DNA of 64,000 bases from Tyto alba (taxonomy: Eukaryota; Chordata; Aves; Strigiformes; Tytonidae), in assembly GCF_018691265.1 (NCBI RefSeq), contig NW_024881296.1, positions 10,881,427 to 10,945,426 of the forward strand, given 5' to 3'. Both the position numbers and the translations under genes were made by a program. The notes beneath the pieces were generated by a model that was not told the DNA's origin, made no database searches, and saw only the letters and a program-made list of their open reading frames with translations. Below are positions 26,401 through 35,174 of this stretch, piece after piece. Within the stretch, counting starts at the first letter, position 1, and each line of letters begins with the position of its first letter.

Positions 26401-27996
26401 TATTCTGTGAAGAGTTCTAATGTGTTTTTTCATCTTATTTTTGCAAAGCCTCCTGTATTACTCATGCCAATATTAAAGCAGAAAATAACACTTCATTACA
26501 TAATCTTAAGTATAGATATTATTGGCAAAAGGAAAGTTCAACACACTACAAATATTTGAAAGGCATCAATCATAATTGCAAAAACAATTTATTTTACCAA
26601 GCCCAAAATATGTAACATAAGTGTTAGTCACTTTTTCAACCAAATTTCATGTGCTGCAAAAACAGATTGTACTAATCACCTTATCAAAAATGTACTGTCA
26701 GTTTATAAATATATTAAGCAGTAGTATTTCTCATGTAAGGAAACATTCTGGGTTGAAAACCCAAGAAAATTAAAAGGCAACTCTAATAAATTACAGCAGA
26801 ACAGTCTTTCCATTCAGAAGCCTCAAGACCATATACCAGCTACTGTCCAAGACCTTCCTTCCTACATATCTTAAATACTCAACTTTCCTACAACCTTTTA
26901 TATGTACAGACTTACGTCACAGCACACATGCAATAAGTCAATTTATAAAAAAAATGTATTAGTCATTATGATCAAATTTTATCTCCTAACTCAACAACAA
27001 AATCTCAAAGTGTAGCCAGCCATTAACAATTAGGCAACTGCAGAAGAGACTTGCATGAGAAGTGCCTCACCCCAAGATCGCAGTAGAATGAGCTAAAATA
27101 CAGGATGTGAAAGGAGCCTCCGACTGCCTTCCTCCTATGAAGCCTCTTAATGCTCTTTCTTCCATAAATTTTCAGATGTTTAAGCCTGTTTAGCCTTCTA
27201 GGTCACCTGAATCTTAGTCAGGCTCTCACTGCTGCAACCCAACACTTGTTCTCTCTTCCCTTGCACTGCTACCAACCACCACGTCTCCCTTGTTACTTCA
27301 AAGCACTGCTACCAGAACCATCTTCTAATTCATTGTCAACTTCTTCGCACCCCTTCACTACCATCCTTATTCTCCTCCAAGGTGTTAAATGCAGTCTGTT
27401 AGTCCCTCCAATCTGTAGCCCTACTGCATCCATCAGATCTAGCTTTTAGCCATGCATTTACCTTTGTTCATCAATTAAAGCAGCCTCAGCTTATTCCTAC
27501 TCAAAACCAACCTTCTACCATAACACAGATAGCACATCCCTGAAAGGCAAGTACACGACCAACTGTGATGATTGCTCCTGACTGGCCAGGTACCAGCTTG
27601 TCACTCCCTCACTCACCAGCTGTCACCCTCCGGTTGTGCCTTGTGTTTCAGGTGGTAAAAACTTCCATTAGGCCTTAGAGCACTTTGCGTAACAGCACCC
27701 CAGTTTCATTGTCCTTGCACTGTTACTACTGCTGTGTAAATCTTAAGTAACGGCAGGGCATGTGAGAGAGTTTCTGGAATCTATGTCCTGGTGGAGCTGA
27801 AGTACTCTCTATTACAGAAGATGATGATGTGAGAAAACATTTGGGATCAGGCTTATGATCTCCCACCATGAGTATGCAACAGAAGCACATATAGGTGTGA
27901 CCCCAGTTTATAAAACATCTGATGGTACCATGTTTGAGACTGTGTAAAACAAATGCAAGGTAGGTAATGGAAAAAAAACCTGTTACACACACGTGC

Positions 27997-28022
27997 ATAT
28001 ATATATATATATATATATATAT
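27997..28022. repeat. (AT)13 microsatellite
   Basis: Thirteen AT units, preceded by GTGC and followed by GCATATATGCAT. The whole block is self-complementary and could extrude a hairpin. The run reads as alternating Ile/Tyr in spurious minus-strand frames. Confidence 0.9.
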
Positions 28023-28522
28023 GCATATATGCATTCCTATTTACTTAATATTTTATGCATGGTTATGACTGACTCGACACTTTTCTTCATACCGTTTGTA
28101 TAGTCATCTGCACCAGAATCAATCAGCTTCAGTCCCAGCAGTTCTATCTCCTAGCAGTTTTATCATCTAGCAGTTTCTAGAAGTGGCTCCTGGTGCCTTG
28201 TATAAATAAAAGCAGCATTTTACAGAAACAACAGATTTATAACTTTAATAAGACTGCCCTCCTTCCTGCATTAAAGTCTACAGTACATGACAAATCAGGT
28301 TAAGCAAGCTGGTATCAAATCTGAATCCAAAAATGTTTTTGAGCCAAACTTTAATTCTCTGAAGAGCTTCAAGCTTATCTTCAAGTTGTTAAATTACTGA
28401 CAGGGAAAATCAATTATTTTTCCAGCTCAGGCAATGTCAAACAGCCACAGTATAAGCAACAATAACTAAGGTACCTTTTCTGTTTTATTAGCTTCACAAC
28501 CCTTTAAAATTAAATTACCTAC

Positions 28523-28603
28523 CTTTTCCTCTTTAGAATCCAGATGGTCACCGTGGACAGCTTCGCACCTCCTATTAACTTCACGTGATACTAAAAGATT
28601 TGT
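28523..28603 (-). other. Candidate minus-strand exon (81 nt, phase 0-0)
   Basis: On the minus strand an 81-base segment is bounded by an acceptor (CTGTTTTCAG) and a donor (AAG|GTAGGTAAT). It is open in only one frame, giving 27 codons that start Thr-Asn-Leu-Leu-Val and end Ser-Lys-Glu-Glu-Lys; the other two frames have stops. It would join in phase with the candidate first exon at 33499-33594. I do not recognise the peptide. About two thirds of random 81-base segments are open in at least one frame, so the support rests on the splice sites and phase and is weak. Confidence 0.2.
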
Positions 28604-29956
28604 CTGAAAACAGACTGTCAGACAAAAAAAAAAAAACAACACTCGACAAACCTGCAAACTCCTATGTTTATTTATTAAACTAGTATTATTTAACCAATAC
28701 CATTAAGACACTTCAGCAAAAAAACTGCAATGCATTCTATTCTGACAACAAAGTTTTCTCAAAGGAGCTGAAATAATAAAACACATTCCATCCAAAGAGG
28801 CAACAGAATTATTGCAAACAATCCTGGGAGAAAGTAGGCAGATGGCAAGAACAGTTCTTTGTGAGCAATAACCTTCCTGAAACAAAAAATTTAGGAGTAT
28901 CTGCATGTATACTTTTGCTTAGACTTATAGTTCCATGGATTTTATTAAGTTTCTAACTCATAGCATTTCCAGAGGGTATCTTGGGCACAACAAAGGATAA
29001 GGTGACGTAATCTTCTGTAGAAGTATCCCACCCATTATGGTACAAGATATAGAAACAAAGGAAGGGGATGAAATGATGTTACCAATCTTTCCTGTTCTAA
29101 AGTAGAACACCAGTAGTGAGTAAGCAATTATTTAGAAAGGAGCAACAACCACTCTCACGCCTTATCCCCAAAATACCCTGAACATCAGTCTTAGAACTTC
29201 ATGATGTCATCTGGTGAGTTAATGGAGAAGTCTCTGGAGCTTTACTGTTTCAGATGTCCAGTTTAGTATACAATATGTAAGTATCTGGTAACCTGTACAG
29301 ACAGAGGAAAAACAGGTTAGTTAGCTACTATATTTCCCCCACTGGACACCACAGCCTATACTGCATTACATTATTATGCAAAGTAACACAGTCTTGACAG
29401 ATAAAAATGAATAGCTGTGTGCACACAAACAGAAATATCTTTTGTCCCCTGAACAGCCTACCAGTTAGGACACCCTCCAAGACTCCTGTGCCAAACGCAA
29501 AACATCTGCTCCCAGTTCTCTGACGGGTGTCCCCAGAACAGAGGAAAAGTAGATTCTTTCCTGTAAGCAAATCGAGCCAGCAGCACTGCAGCTCCCAAAA
29601 TGTTCCCGAATGAAACCACTCGGCAGGAAGAATGCAGTTGCAATTCACTACTAAATAAGAAAATGCACATTTTTTGATTAATAAAGCATCTCTAAATAAA
29701 CCCTACTCAGTTCTAATATGAAACCCACAATACTGGTAAGTAAAAAAATACCTGGTTTTCACTCAGCCACAATTAAAACGTGAGATACTATCTATAGCAA
29801 ATATCGAGACAGGAACACTATTTGAAAAACATACCAAAAAAACTCTCAAAGCACAGCGGGGTTAATTTCTTTGTTGTAAATAACTCTAAGCTCCGATTTC
29901 CGCGGTACTGTTCCTGATCTAAGTAAATGAGAAACTTACTGTGGAAGGACGCTTAC
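28604..29956. other. Intergenic DNA between candidate exon and PIGM promoter
   Basis: No gene can be supported. Composition is AT-rich and rises in GC only after about 29870. The open frames at 29328-29670 on the minus strand show no family signature. Confidence 0.5.
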
Positions 29957-30060
29957 CTAAGCCCTTCAGGGAGAGCTCACGCGCCTAGGCAAAACACAGC
30001 CATTCGCGGGAGGTAAATAACACGTGTTATTTTCCCTTTTTGTTGTTACTGAACTCCCCT
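29957..30060 (-). other. Possible 5' non-coding exon, divergent from PIGM
   Basis: At the left shoulder of the PIGM CpG island, the minus strand carries a consensus 5' splice site, TTAG|GTAAGC (exon edge at 29957). The sequence just upstream on that strand has an ATG that reaches a stop after eight codons, so an exon here would be non-coding or would use a start elsewhere. CpG islands are often bidirectional, which makes a divergent transcript plausible. The right edge given is arbitrary, because no start site can be seen. Confidence 0.25.
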
Positions 30061-31240
30061 TGCGCACGTTGCCTCCCTGCCCACAGACCCTCACCGTTCG
30101 CGCCGCTCCCGGCCCTCCCGAGGGTGCAGCGGCAGCAGCAGCACCTGCCCCCCCTCCCCAGAGGTGCCCACCCATGAGCAAGGCTCTCGGCCGGCGCGGC
30201 GGGACCGACCAGCAACAGCCACGCTCCGCTCCACCGCCCCCGCGAGGCCGCAGGCGGGTGTCCCCGGACGGCGGGGCGCTCTGCGGCCCGCGGCCTGTGG
30301 GCACGGAGAGGAACCAGGCCCACACCGCTCCCCTCAGCGCCCGCAGCGTCCCTGCCCCACCGCGGGCAACGGCTTCGGCGCCCTCAGCACGCAGGCGCCG
30401 CCGCTCGGCGGGCGAGCGCATGCGCAGTGCCGCAGCCTTCCCCGCCTTTCCATCCCCTCAGCGCAGCGGCGGAAGCCGGGACGGAGCTCGGCCGCCGCGG
30501 AGCGGTGCCCCCCCCCCCCAACATCACACCCCCCCACACACACCCCCCCACACCGGCGGCGGCTGGGAGCGGGCGGATGGCGGCGGGGGTGGGCGCGGCG
30601 CTGGGCGCGGCGCTGCTGGCGAGGCTGGGCCTGGTGCTGTACGGCCTGCACCAGGACGGGGCCATGCGGGTGCGGTACACCGACGTCGACTACCGGGTGT
30701 TCACCGATGCGGCGCGGCTGGTGAGCGAGGGGCGGTCGCCCTACCGACGGGCCACCTACCGCTACACCCCGCTCCTGGCCTGGCTGCTGACGCCCAACGT
30801 CTGCCTCGCCGAGGTGTTCGGGAAGCTGCTCTTCGTGGCGGGCGACCTGGCGACAGCCGCCGTCGCCTACCGGGCCCTGCGGCGCCGGGGGGCGGCCGCC
30901 GGCCGGGCCTGCGGGTGCCTGACCGCCGCCTGGCTCCTTAACCCGCTGCCCATGGCCGTCTCCACCCGGGGCAACGCCGAGGCCCTGGTCGCGCTGCTGG
31001 TGCTCGCCACCTTGTACTTCGCGGAGGGGGGAAGCGTCGGGAAGGCCGCGGCCTGCTACGGGCTGGCCGTGCACATGAAGATGTACCCCCTGAGCTACGC
31101 GCTGCCCATCGCGCTCCACCTGCGGGGCCGGCGGGGCGCCGGGCCCCGGGCGGCGGGCACGGCGGGGGCAGGCAGCAAAGCCAAGTGTACCTCCCTGGCC
31201 TACCCCTGGCGCCTTCTTGCACAGGCGCTGAACCGCGATG
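30040..31240. promoter_or_regulatory. CpG island: PIGM promoter and 5' half of its coding exon
   Basis: About 1.2 kb of dense CpG begins near 30040 and ends abruptly around 31240, inside the PIGM reading frame. It holds GC-rich Sp1-like words, an NRF1-type palindrome (30416-30426) and a GCGGAAGC ETS-like site just downstream (near 30469). There is no TATA box close to the start codon, as expected for a housekeeping promoter. In human, PIGM expression depends on an Sp1-bound promoter whose mutation causes inherited GPI deficiency (established knowledge). The exact transcription start cannot be read from sequence. Confidence 0.75.
30416..30426. promoter_or_regulatory. NRF1-type site in PIGM promoter
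   Basis: GCGCATGCGCA contains the perfect palindrome GCGCATGCGC, the core NRF1 motif, 150 bases upstream of the PIGM start codon. Such sites typically lie within about 100 bases of the start site in CpG-island housekeeping promoters. The ATG embedded in the motif (30420) is out of frame with PIGM, and would open an overlapping upstream frame if transcription began before it. Confidence 0.6.
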
Positions 31241-31836
31241 CGCTGCTTTTTGGAACGGTTGCGGGGTCTGTGCTGGCTGCCTTGACCGTTGCATTTTATC
31301 GCCTCTATGGCTGGGAGTTTTTGGAGCAGGCCTACCTCTACCACCTGACCAGGAGGGATATCCGGCATAACTTCTCTCCCTATTTCTACATGTTGTACCT
31401 AACTGCAGAGAGCGAGTGGAGTTTTGCCCTGGGGCTCGCAGCTTTCCTGCCCCAGCTTCTTTTGCTCCTGGTGGTGTCCGTAGCGTTTTACAGAGACCTT
31501 GCCTTCTGCTGTTTCCTACACACGGCTATTTTTGTGAGTTTTAACAAAGTATGCACATCCCAGTACTTTGTCTGGTATCTCTGCCTTTTGCCCCTCATAA
31601 TGCCAACGGTTAAGATGACCTGGCAGCGTGCCGTGCTGCTCCTCTTTCTCTGGTTTGCTGGACAAGGCCTGTGGCTTGCCCCTGCGTACTTTCTGGAGTT
31701 CAAGGGATATAACACTTTTTTACTTGTATGGTTGGCAGGCTTGCTTTTCCTGTTTATTAATAGCCTCATAATTGTTCAGGTAATTTCACATTATCAACCA
31801 GAAGCACAAGTTTCAAAAAAACTCAAACGACAGTAA
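30577..31836 (+). CDS. PIGM: GPI mannosyltransferase 1 (PIG-M), single exon
   Basis: PIG-M transfers the first mannose, alpha-1,4, from dolichol-phosphate-mannose to glucosamine-(acyl)phosphatidylinositol on the luminal face of the ER; PIG-X stabilises it. The 419-residue frame has the family layout: an N-terminal membrane segment (about 8-24), the first luminal loop with the catalytic DXD motif in YTDVDY (Asp36, Asp38), then [21 protein letters not shown] (from 54) and [16 protein letters not shown] (120-135). Next come [10 protein letters not shown] (162-171), the highly conserved [20 protein letters not shown] (256-275) and FNKVCTSQY (322-330), with further hydrophobic segments to 402. Human PIG-M is 423 residues and also intronless in its coding part. 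The ATG at 30577 was chosen because the frame extends upstream only to a GTG and the family N-terminus fits; its Kozak context is moderate (G at +4). The 5' half is extremely GC-rich, while the 3' half is not. A loop at 183-208 is Gly/Ala/Arg-rich and poorly conserved. Confidence 0.96.
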   Translation: MAAGVGAALGAALLARLGLVLYGLHQDGAMRVRYTDVDYRVFTDAARLVSEGRSPYRRATYRYTPLLAWLLTPNVCLAEVFGKLLFVAGDLATAAVAYRALRRRGAAAGRACGCLTAAWLLNPLPMAVSTRGNAEALVALLVLATLYFAEGGSVGKAAACYGLAVHMKMYPLSYALPIALHLRGRRGAGPRAAGTAGAGSKAKCTSLAYPWRLLAQALNRDALLFGTVAGSVLAALTVAFYRLYGWEFLEQAYLYHLTRRDIRHNFSPYFYMLYLTAESEWSFALGLAAFLPQLLLLLVVSVAFYRDLAFCCFLHTAIFVSFNKVCTSQYFVWYLCLLPLIMPTVKMTWQRAVLLLFLWFAGQGLWLAPAYFLEFKGYNTFLLVWLAGLLFLFINSLIIVQVISHYQPEAQVSKKLKRQ

Positions 31837-33210
31837 TAAACAGGCCAAAGTCTAGAAACAGCCCTACTGTCCTCGATGAGGCTTTTCATACCACCAGCAC
31901 TTTGTTTAAACGTGTACGTTGTACTAGAGGGTGTTCTACGTAAATGATACTCTTTTAGGGCTGTGAGGGCACTGATTGTCCTTAATTATCCTGAGCAGCA
32001 TCTGTGGGGGTACCTGTCTCCCGCGTGGACCTTGAAACTGCGCCGTAACCTTCTCTCCAGCCCTGTCTCCTGCTGCTCCTGCCTGGACTCCCTGGAAGGA
32101 CCCCGGACCAGTTTGGCCCTTACCGCGTCTCGGGCTGTGGGTGGACTGTTGCCAGCCCCAGTTTCCGCCTGCCATCTCCAGACACTCTGTGACTGCGCCC
32201 TGGGCAGCACGGGTGTAGCCTGCGCCGGGGCCGCCCTCAGCTCCTGCTTGTACCCCCTCAGAGAGCAGCCCCAATCTTCGGGCTCCCTGGAACCCTTTTT
32301 CTCACTGGTACTTTTACCTGTTCAGGACTGTGGCCTCTGTCTTGGTAAACACAGGCGATTATAAAGGGATGTTGGAGTTTGACAGTTGTACCTTCCAGTA
32401 AGCGGGTGGGATGTTTTTGGAAGGGTTAAGCTAACAAATGAATATAAAGCAATCACTTAATGTGTACCCTGGGATTTATTTCTTCCTTTTCACAATAACA
32501 TTTTCGCTATACAGTGTTGGTGGCCTGTACCTGGTCTTTCTTCAGTGAAGTGGGAAAAAAGTGGTTATTTCATATGAGTCATTAACTCCGTGAAAATTAT
32601 AATTTATTTTAGAATTCAGATATGCCTGCTCATTCAAATACTTATTTTTGCCTTTTCAGTGCAGTTTGAACAGCTTTATTCCCCGTGCCACAGAGGATTA
32701 TTTTTAACAAATACCTACCCTGGGTCGCAAAGATGTATGAAGCAGGAATATTTGTGTTCCTTGCTGCCACAGTCTAGTGAAGAGTCTGCTGCTTTGAACA
32801 GCAGTTAATTAACAGTTATTGTGAATGTTAACAGTAGCAAATGCAAAGAGTCAAAATACAGCTAGAATGGCACCTGTGTCCCAAAAGCACTAGAGTTTAT
32901 CCCAAAAGGTAATTGGAAGTGTAGTTTCTCAGTAGTTCGGTATCACTGCTATTAAAAAGAAAGTGACAGGAGTTGGGGGAGTAGAGCAGTTGCTATAAGA
33001 AAAGGGAAGTTTTAAAATTGGAAGTTGTACAACCTGTCAAAACGTATTTATTCCCAGTTGAGACTGAGGAGATGTGGAATTGAGTGTCAGGTGGTAGTGA
33101 GAGAAGTTCAGAGGCATTTCAGAGTCAATACTCCCAAGAACATCCTATGAGAAGTCTGGTGTCCACAGCCCTTGACAGAGGTGGAAACCGGCGATGCATT
33201 TTTTAATAAA
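31837..33210 (+). other. Probable PIGM 3' UTR and downstream sequence
   Basis: An AATAAA hexamer overlaps the PIGM stop (31835-31840) but is too close to serve alone. The next canonical one is at 33205-33210, inside a T-rich setting, and would give a 3' UTR of about 1.4 kb. Another lies at 34678-34683. Open frames of 70-130 codons here (about 31960-32360) have no family signature and fall in untranslated sequence. The boundary is an inference from hexamers only. Confidence 0.45.
33205..33210 (+). terminator. Candidate PIGM polyadenylation signal
   Basis: AATAAA within TTTTTTAATAAAATC, the first well-placed canonical hexamer on the plus strand after PIGM. Cleavage about 15-25 bases downstream would be expected. 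Confidence 0.4.
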
Positions 33211-33344
33211 ATCTTGACTTTAAATAGGCATATGCCAAATATAAGAATTCTCACATTTGCCTCAGCTTTTTTTTACATCCTACGGGAAAGTGAAACCCTT
33301 AGTGTGTAACACAGAGCAGAGCTTCAAGGCAAGATAACTTCAGC

Positions 33345-33800
33345 CGCTCGGTGGGGTTCCCCGTGCTGTCAGTGGGGAAGGATGCGGCCGAGCGCATTTG
33401 CCTTCCAGGGTTGTGCTTGCTGTGCTGCTGCTCTGAATCCTGCGGTCTCCCGAGGCAGCCCTCTTCCCCAGGACCGCAGGAGCTCGGGGCTTTCTTACCT
33501 GCAGGGTTTTCTTTCCGGGTTGTAGTTCTACTTCGTGAGGCCGAGCGGCGGTGTTTTGATGTGTGATTTTTTTCTCAATGCTTATCGGCCCCATTGAGGT
33601 GGTTGCGTGAAAGGAGAGGAAGCCCCAGAGCCAGCGGGCGTGTTACTGGGAGGTGTGTCAACGTCCTTACGCCGCTATGGCCCGGCTCAGCCGTTGGGAA
33701 GCTGTGTTAGGAGCAAGGATAATCTCCCTGCTCGGAGCGGTGGAGGGTGGTTCTGCTTCCCCGCTGGAAAGCATTCTGGTTTCTCCTGCCGACCTGCACT
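33345..33800. promoter_or_regulatory. Second CpG-rich patch downstream of PIGM
   Basis: Around 30 CpG dinucleotides occur in ~450 bases, far above the flanking DNA, with ETS-like CCCGGAAAG on the minus strand (about 33512-33520). It looks like a weak CpG island, so it may be a promoter. The minus strand has a near-consensus donor here (see the candidate exon at 33499-33594). On the plus strand an ATG at 33677 opens 69 codons with no family signature. Alternatively this is a GC-rich segment with no promoter role. Confidence 0.45.
33499..33594 (-). other. Candidate minus-strand coding first exon in CpG patch
   Basis: On the minus strand an ATG at 33594 begins 32 codons (Met-Gly-Pro-Ile-Ser-Ile ... 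Lys-Thr-Leu-Gln) that end exactly, in phase 0, at a consensus 5' splice site CAG|GTAAGA. The intron would run left across PIGM, in antisense orientation, and the phase fits the candidate exon at 28523-28603. The start context is poor (T at -3, G at +4). I do not recognise the peptide. No transcript evidence can be seen here, so this is a lead and not a gene call. Confidence 0.22.
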
Positions 33801-34439
33801 CATGCTCACCTTCACATTGTGAAGATCCTGCCAGCCTCATTTGTAAATCCAGAAATTGGATGAGGCAACGGATACTCTTTTGACAAACCGTCTTGTTTTT
33901 TCAGGCAGGTCTCGCAGATGTGGCACTGATTTCCTCCCCCTCGGATGAAGGAGGAAAGACTCCTGGCACCAGCTTCTCTACCTCTTGCACAAATCAGTCA
34001 AAAGACTGGTGGCACAAGCTACTTTCACACAGTTTAGTTTTATAGTAATCACCAATACATTTTGTATGTGCTATGAGTGTGTGAAGATAAATTGTCCTGT
34101 GTGGTTTTATTTTCCAAGGTAGAGCTTGACATGCCCAGCTAGTGTTTCACCAGAAGACTGAAGAGCCTGTTCTGTGCCAGTACCTCTGTTCACCCCATCC
34201 CAAGACAATAGCTCATTTTCCCTTGCAACTGATTTTCTGTTAAACATTTTTCTGTTGCAAATAGCATGTTTTCTTCCCTCTAAGTAATGTTTCGTATCTC
34301 TTGAGCAGACCTAATTACGCTGCTTCCAGACCTTTCCACTCCCCTATTTTTTCCCTCTTATTGGCAGAGAAAGAAAATGAAAGCCAAAAGGCATTTCCAG
34401 TTTTAAAAACCTTTTTAAAAAAATATGGCATTTTGAATT

Positions 34440-35080
34440 TCTGTGTTCATGACAGAAATATAATGTTTTTTAGGTAAGAATTAATTATTTCCTTATGACA
34501 AATACATTCTTGATTCATTAATAGCTAAATCATTTTGAGGCCTTCAGAAGACAACGACTGAAGAGTACCTTCCCTTTGCAGGTCATTACCAGCCCTTCAG
34601 CAATGATTTGAGAAAGTCATGCATAAATAAGTTATAAAAAGGCTTTCATACAAACTTAGATTTACAGTCATCAATTCAATAAACCAGTACAAGTCCCTCT
34701 TCTTACAGGTGTTTGGTAAGTAAGCTAGTCACCCGAATGTGTTTGGGATTTAGAAATAATTCAGTGACTCATAAAAAGCTGGATGGGAGAAATGAACTGA
34801 GACGAACAGGAGAGATATTTGAGAGTTTAGATCTTGCAAATTGCTTTTGATAGTTAAATGGAATTGAATAACTTTATTCACTGATAAAAAGCATTAAATC
34901 AAAATAATTGTAGCTGAGTGCAGAACAAGTTATAATTCGTGAACGAGTCATGGTGATTAATTATAATGCCCTTAAAGTTCACCTAATTCATTTCCTATGG
35001 AACATTTACTGCATTTGATGGTGTTCAAATTCCTTTGCTTAATAATTTTATGTCCATTTATCTTCTGGTAACCAGGAGCT
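34440..35080. promoter_or_regulatory. Candidate conserved non-coding element (homeodomain-motif cluster)
   Basis: An AT-rich but non-simple block holds many homeodomain-type words on both strands (TTAATTA, TCATTAATAG, AAATCATT, AATTATAATG, TTAATAATTTTA) without microsatellite character. Such texture is typical of deeply conserved developmental enhancers in gene-poor flanks. Only alignment with other birds or a mammal could show this; composition alone could also explain the motif count. Confidence 0.2.
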
Positions 35081-35154
35081 GAAGTGTCTGTATGCTAGCT
35101 TTCATTCCCTACTATGGGTTGCAAAATTGTAATGCTGTCTGTTTTTTGGTTTTG

Positions 35155-35174
35155 TTTTTTTTTTTTTTTTTTTT
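35155..35174. repeat. T homopolymer (20 T)
   Basis: A run of 20 T preceded by GTTTTTTGGTTTTG. No associated element was recognised. Confidence 0.85.

Larger units (their letters stand above)
18768..28522. other. AT-rich intergenic or intronic DNA without recognised genes
   Basis: No gene can be supported. Contents that can be named are a T25 run with adjoining CA and CAAA repeats (23328-23410), an A17 run near 21289, an AT-rich tract with many ACATATATA-type words (about 25360-25425) and an (AT)13 run (27997-28022). A plus-strand window at 23478-23562 has a good acceptor and donor with one open frame, but this is within chance expectation. Confidence 0.55.

Noticed and set aside
30427..30576. 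N-terminal extension of PIGM by 50 codons
   Set aside because: The extension has no ATG in frame (it begins with GTG) and is a low-complexity Pro/His stretch. The family N-terminus fits the ATG at 30577.
30024..31368. Long overlapping frames on both strands over the PIGM island (305 and 344 codons)
   Set aside because: They are shadows created by GC-rich sequence with few stop codons. The PIGM frame has clear family motifs and these do not.
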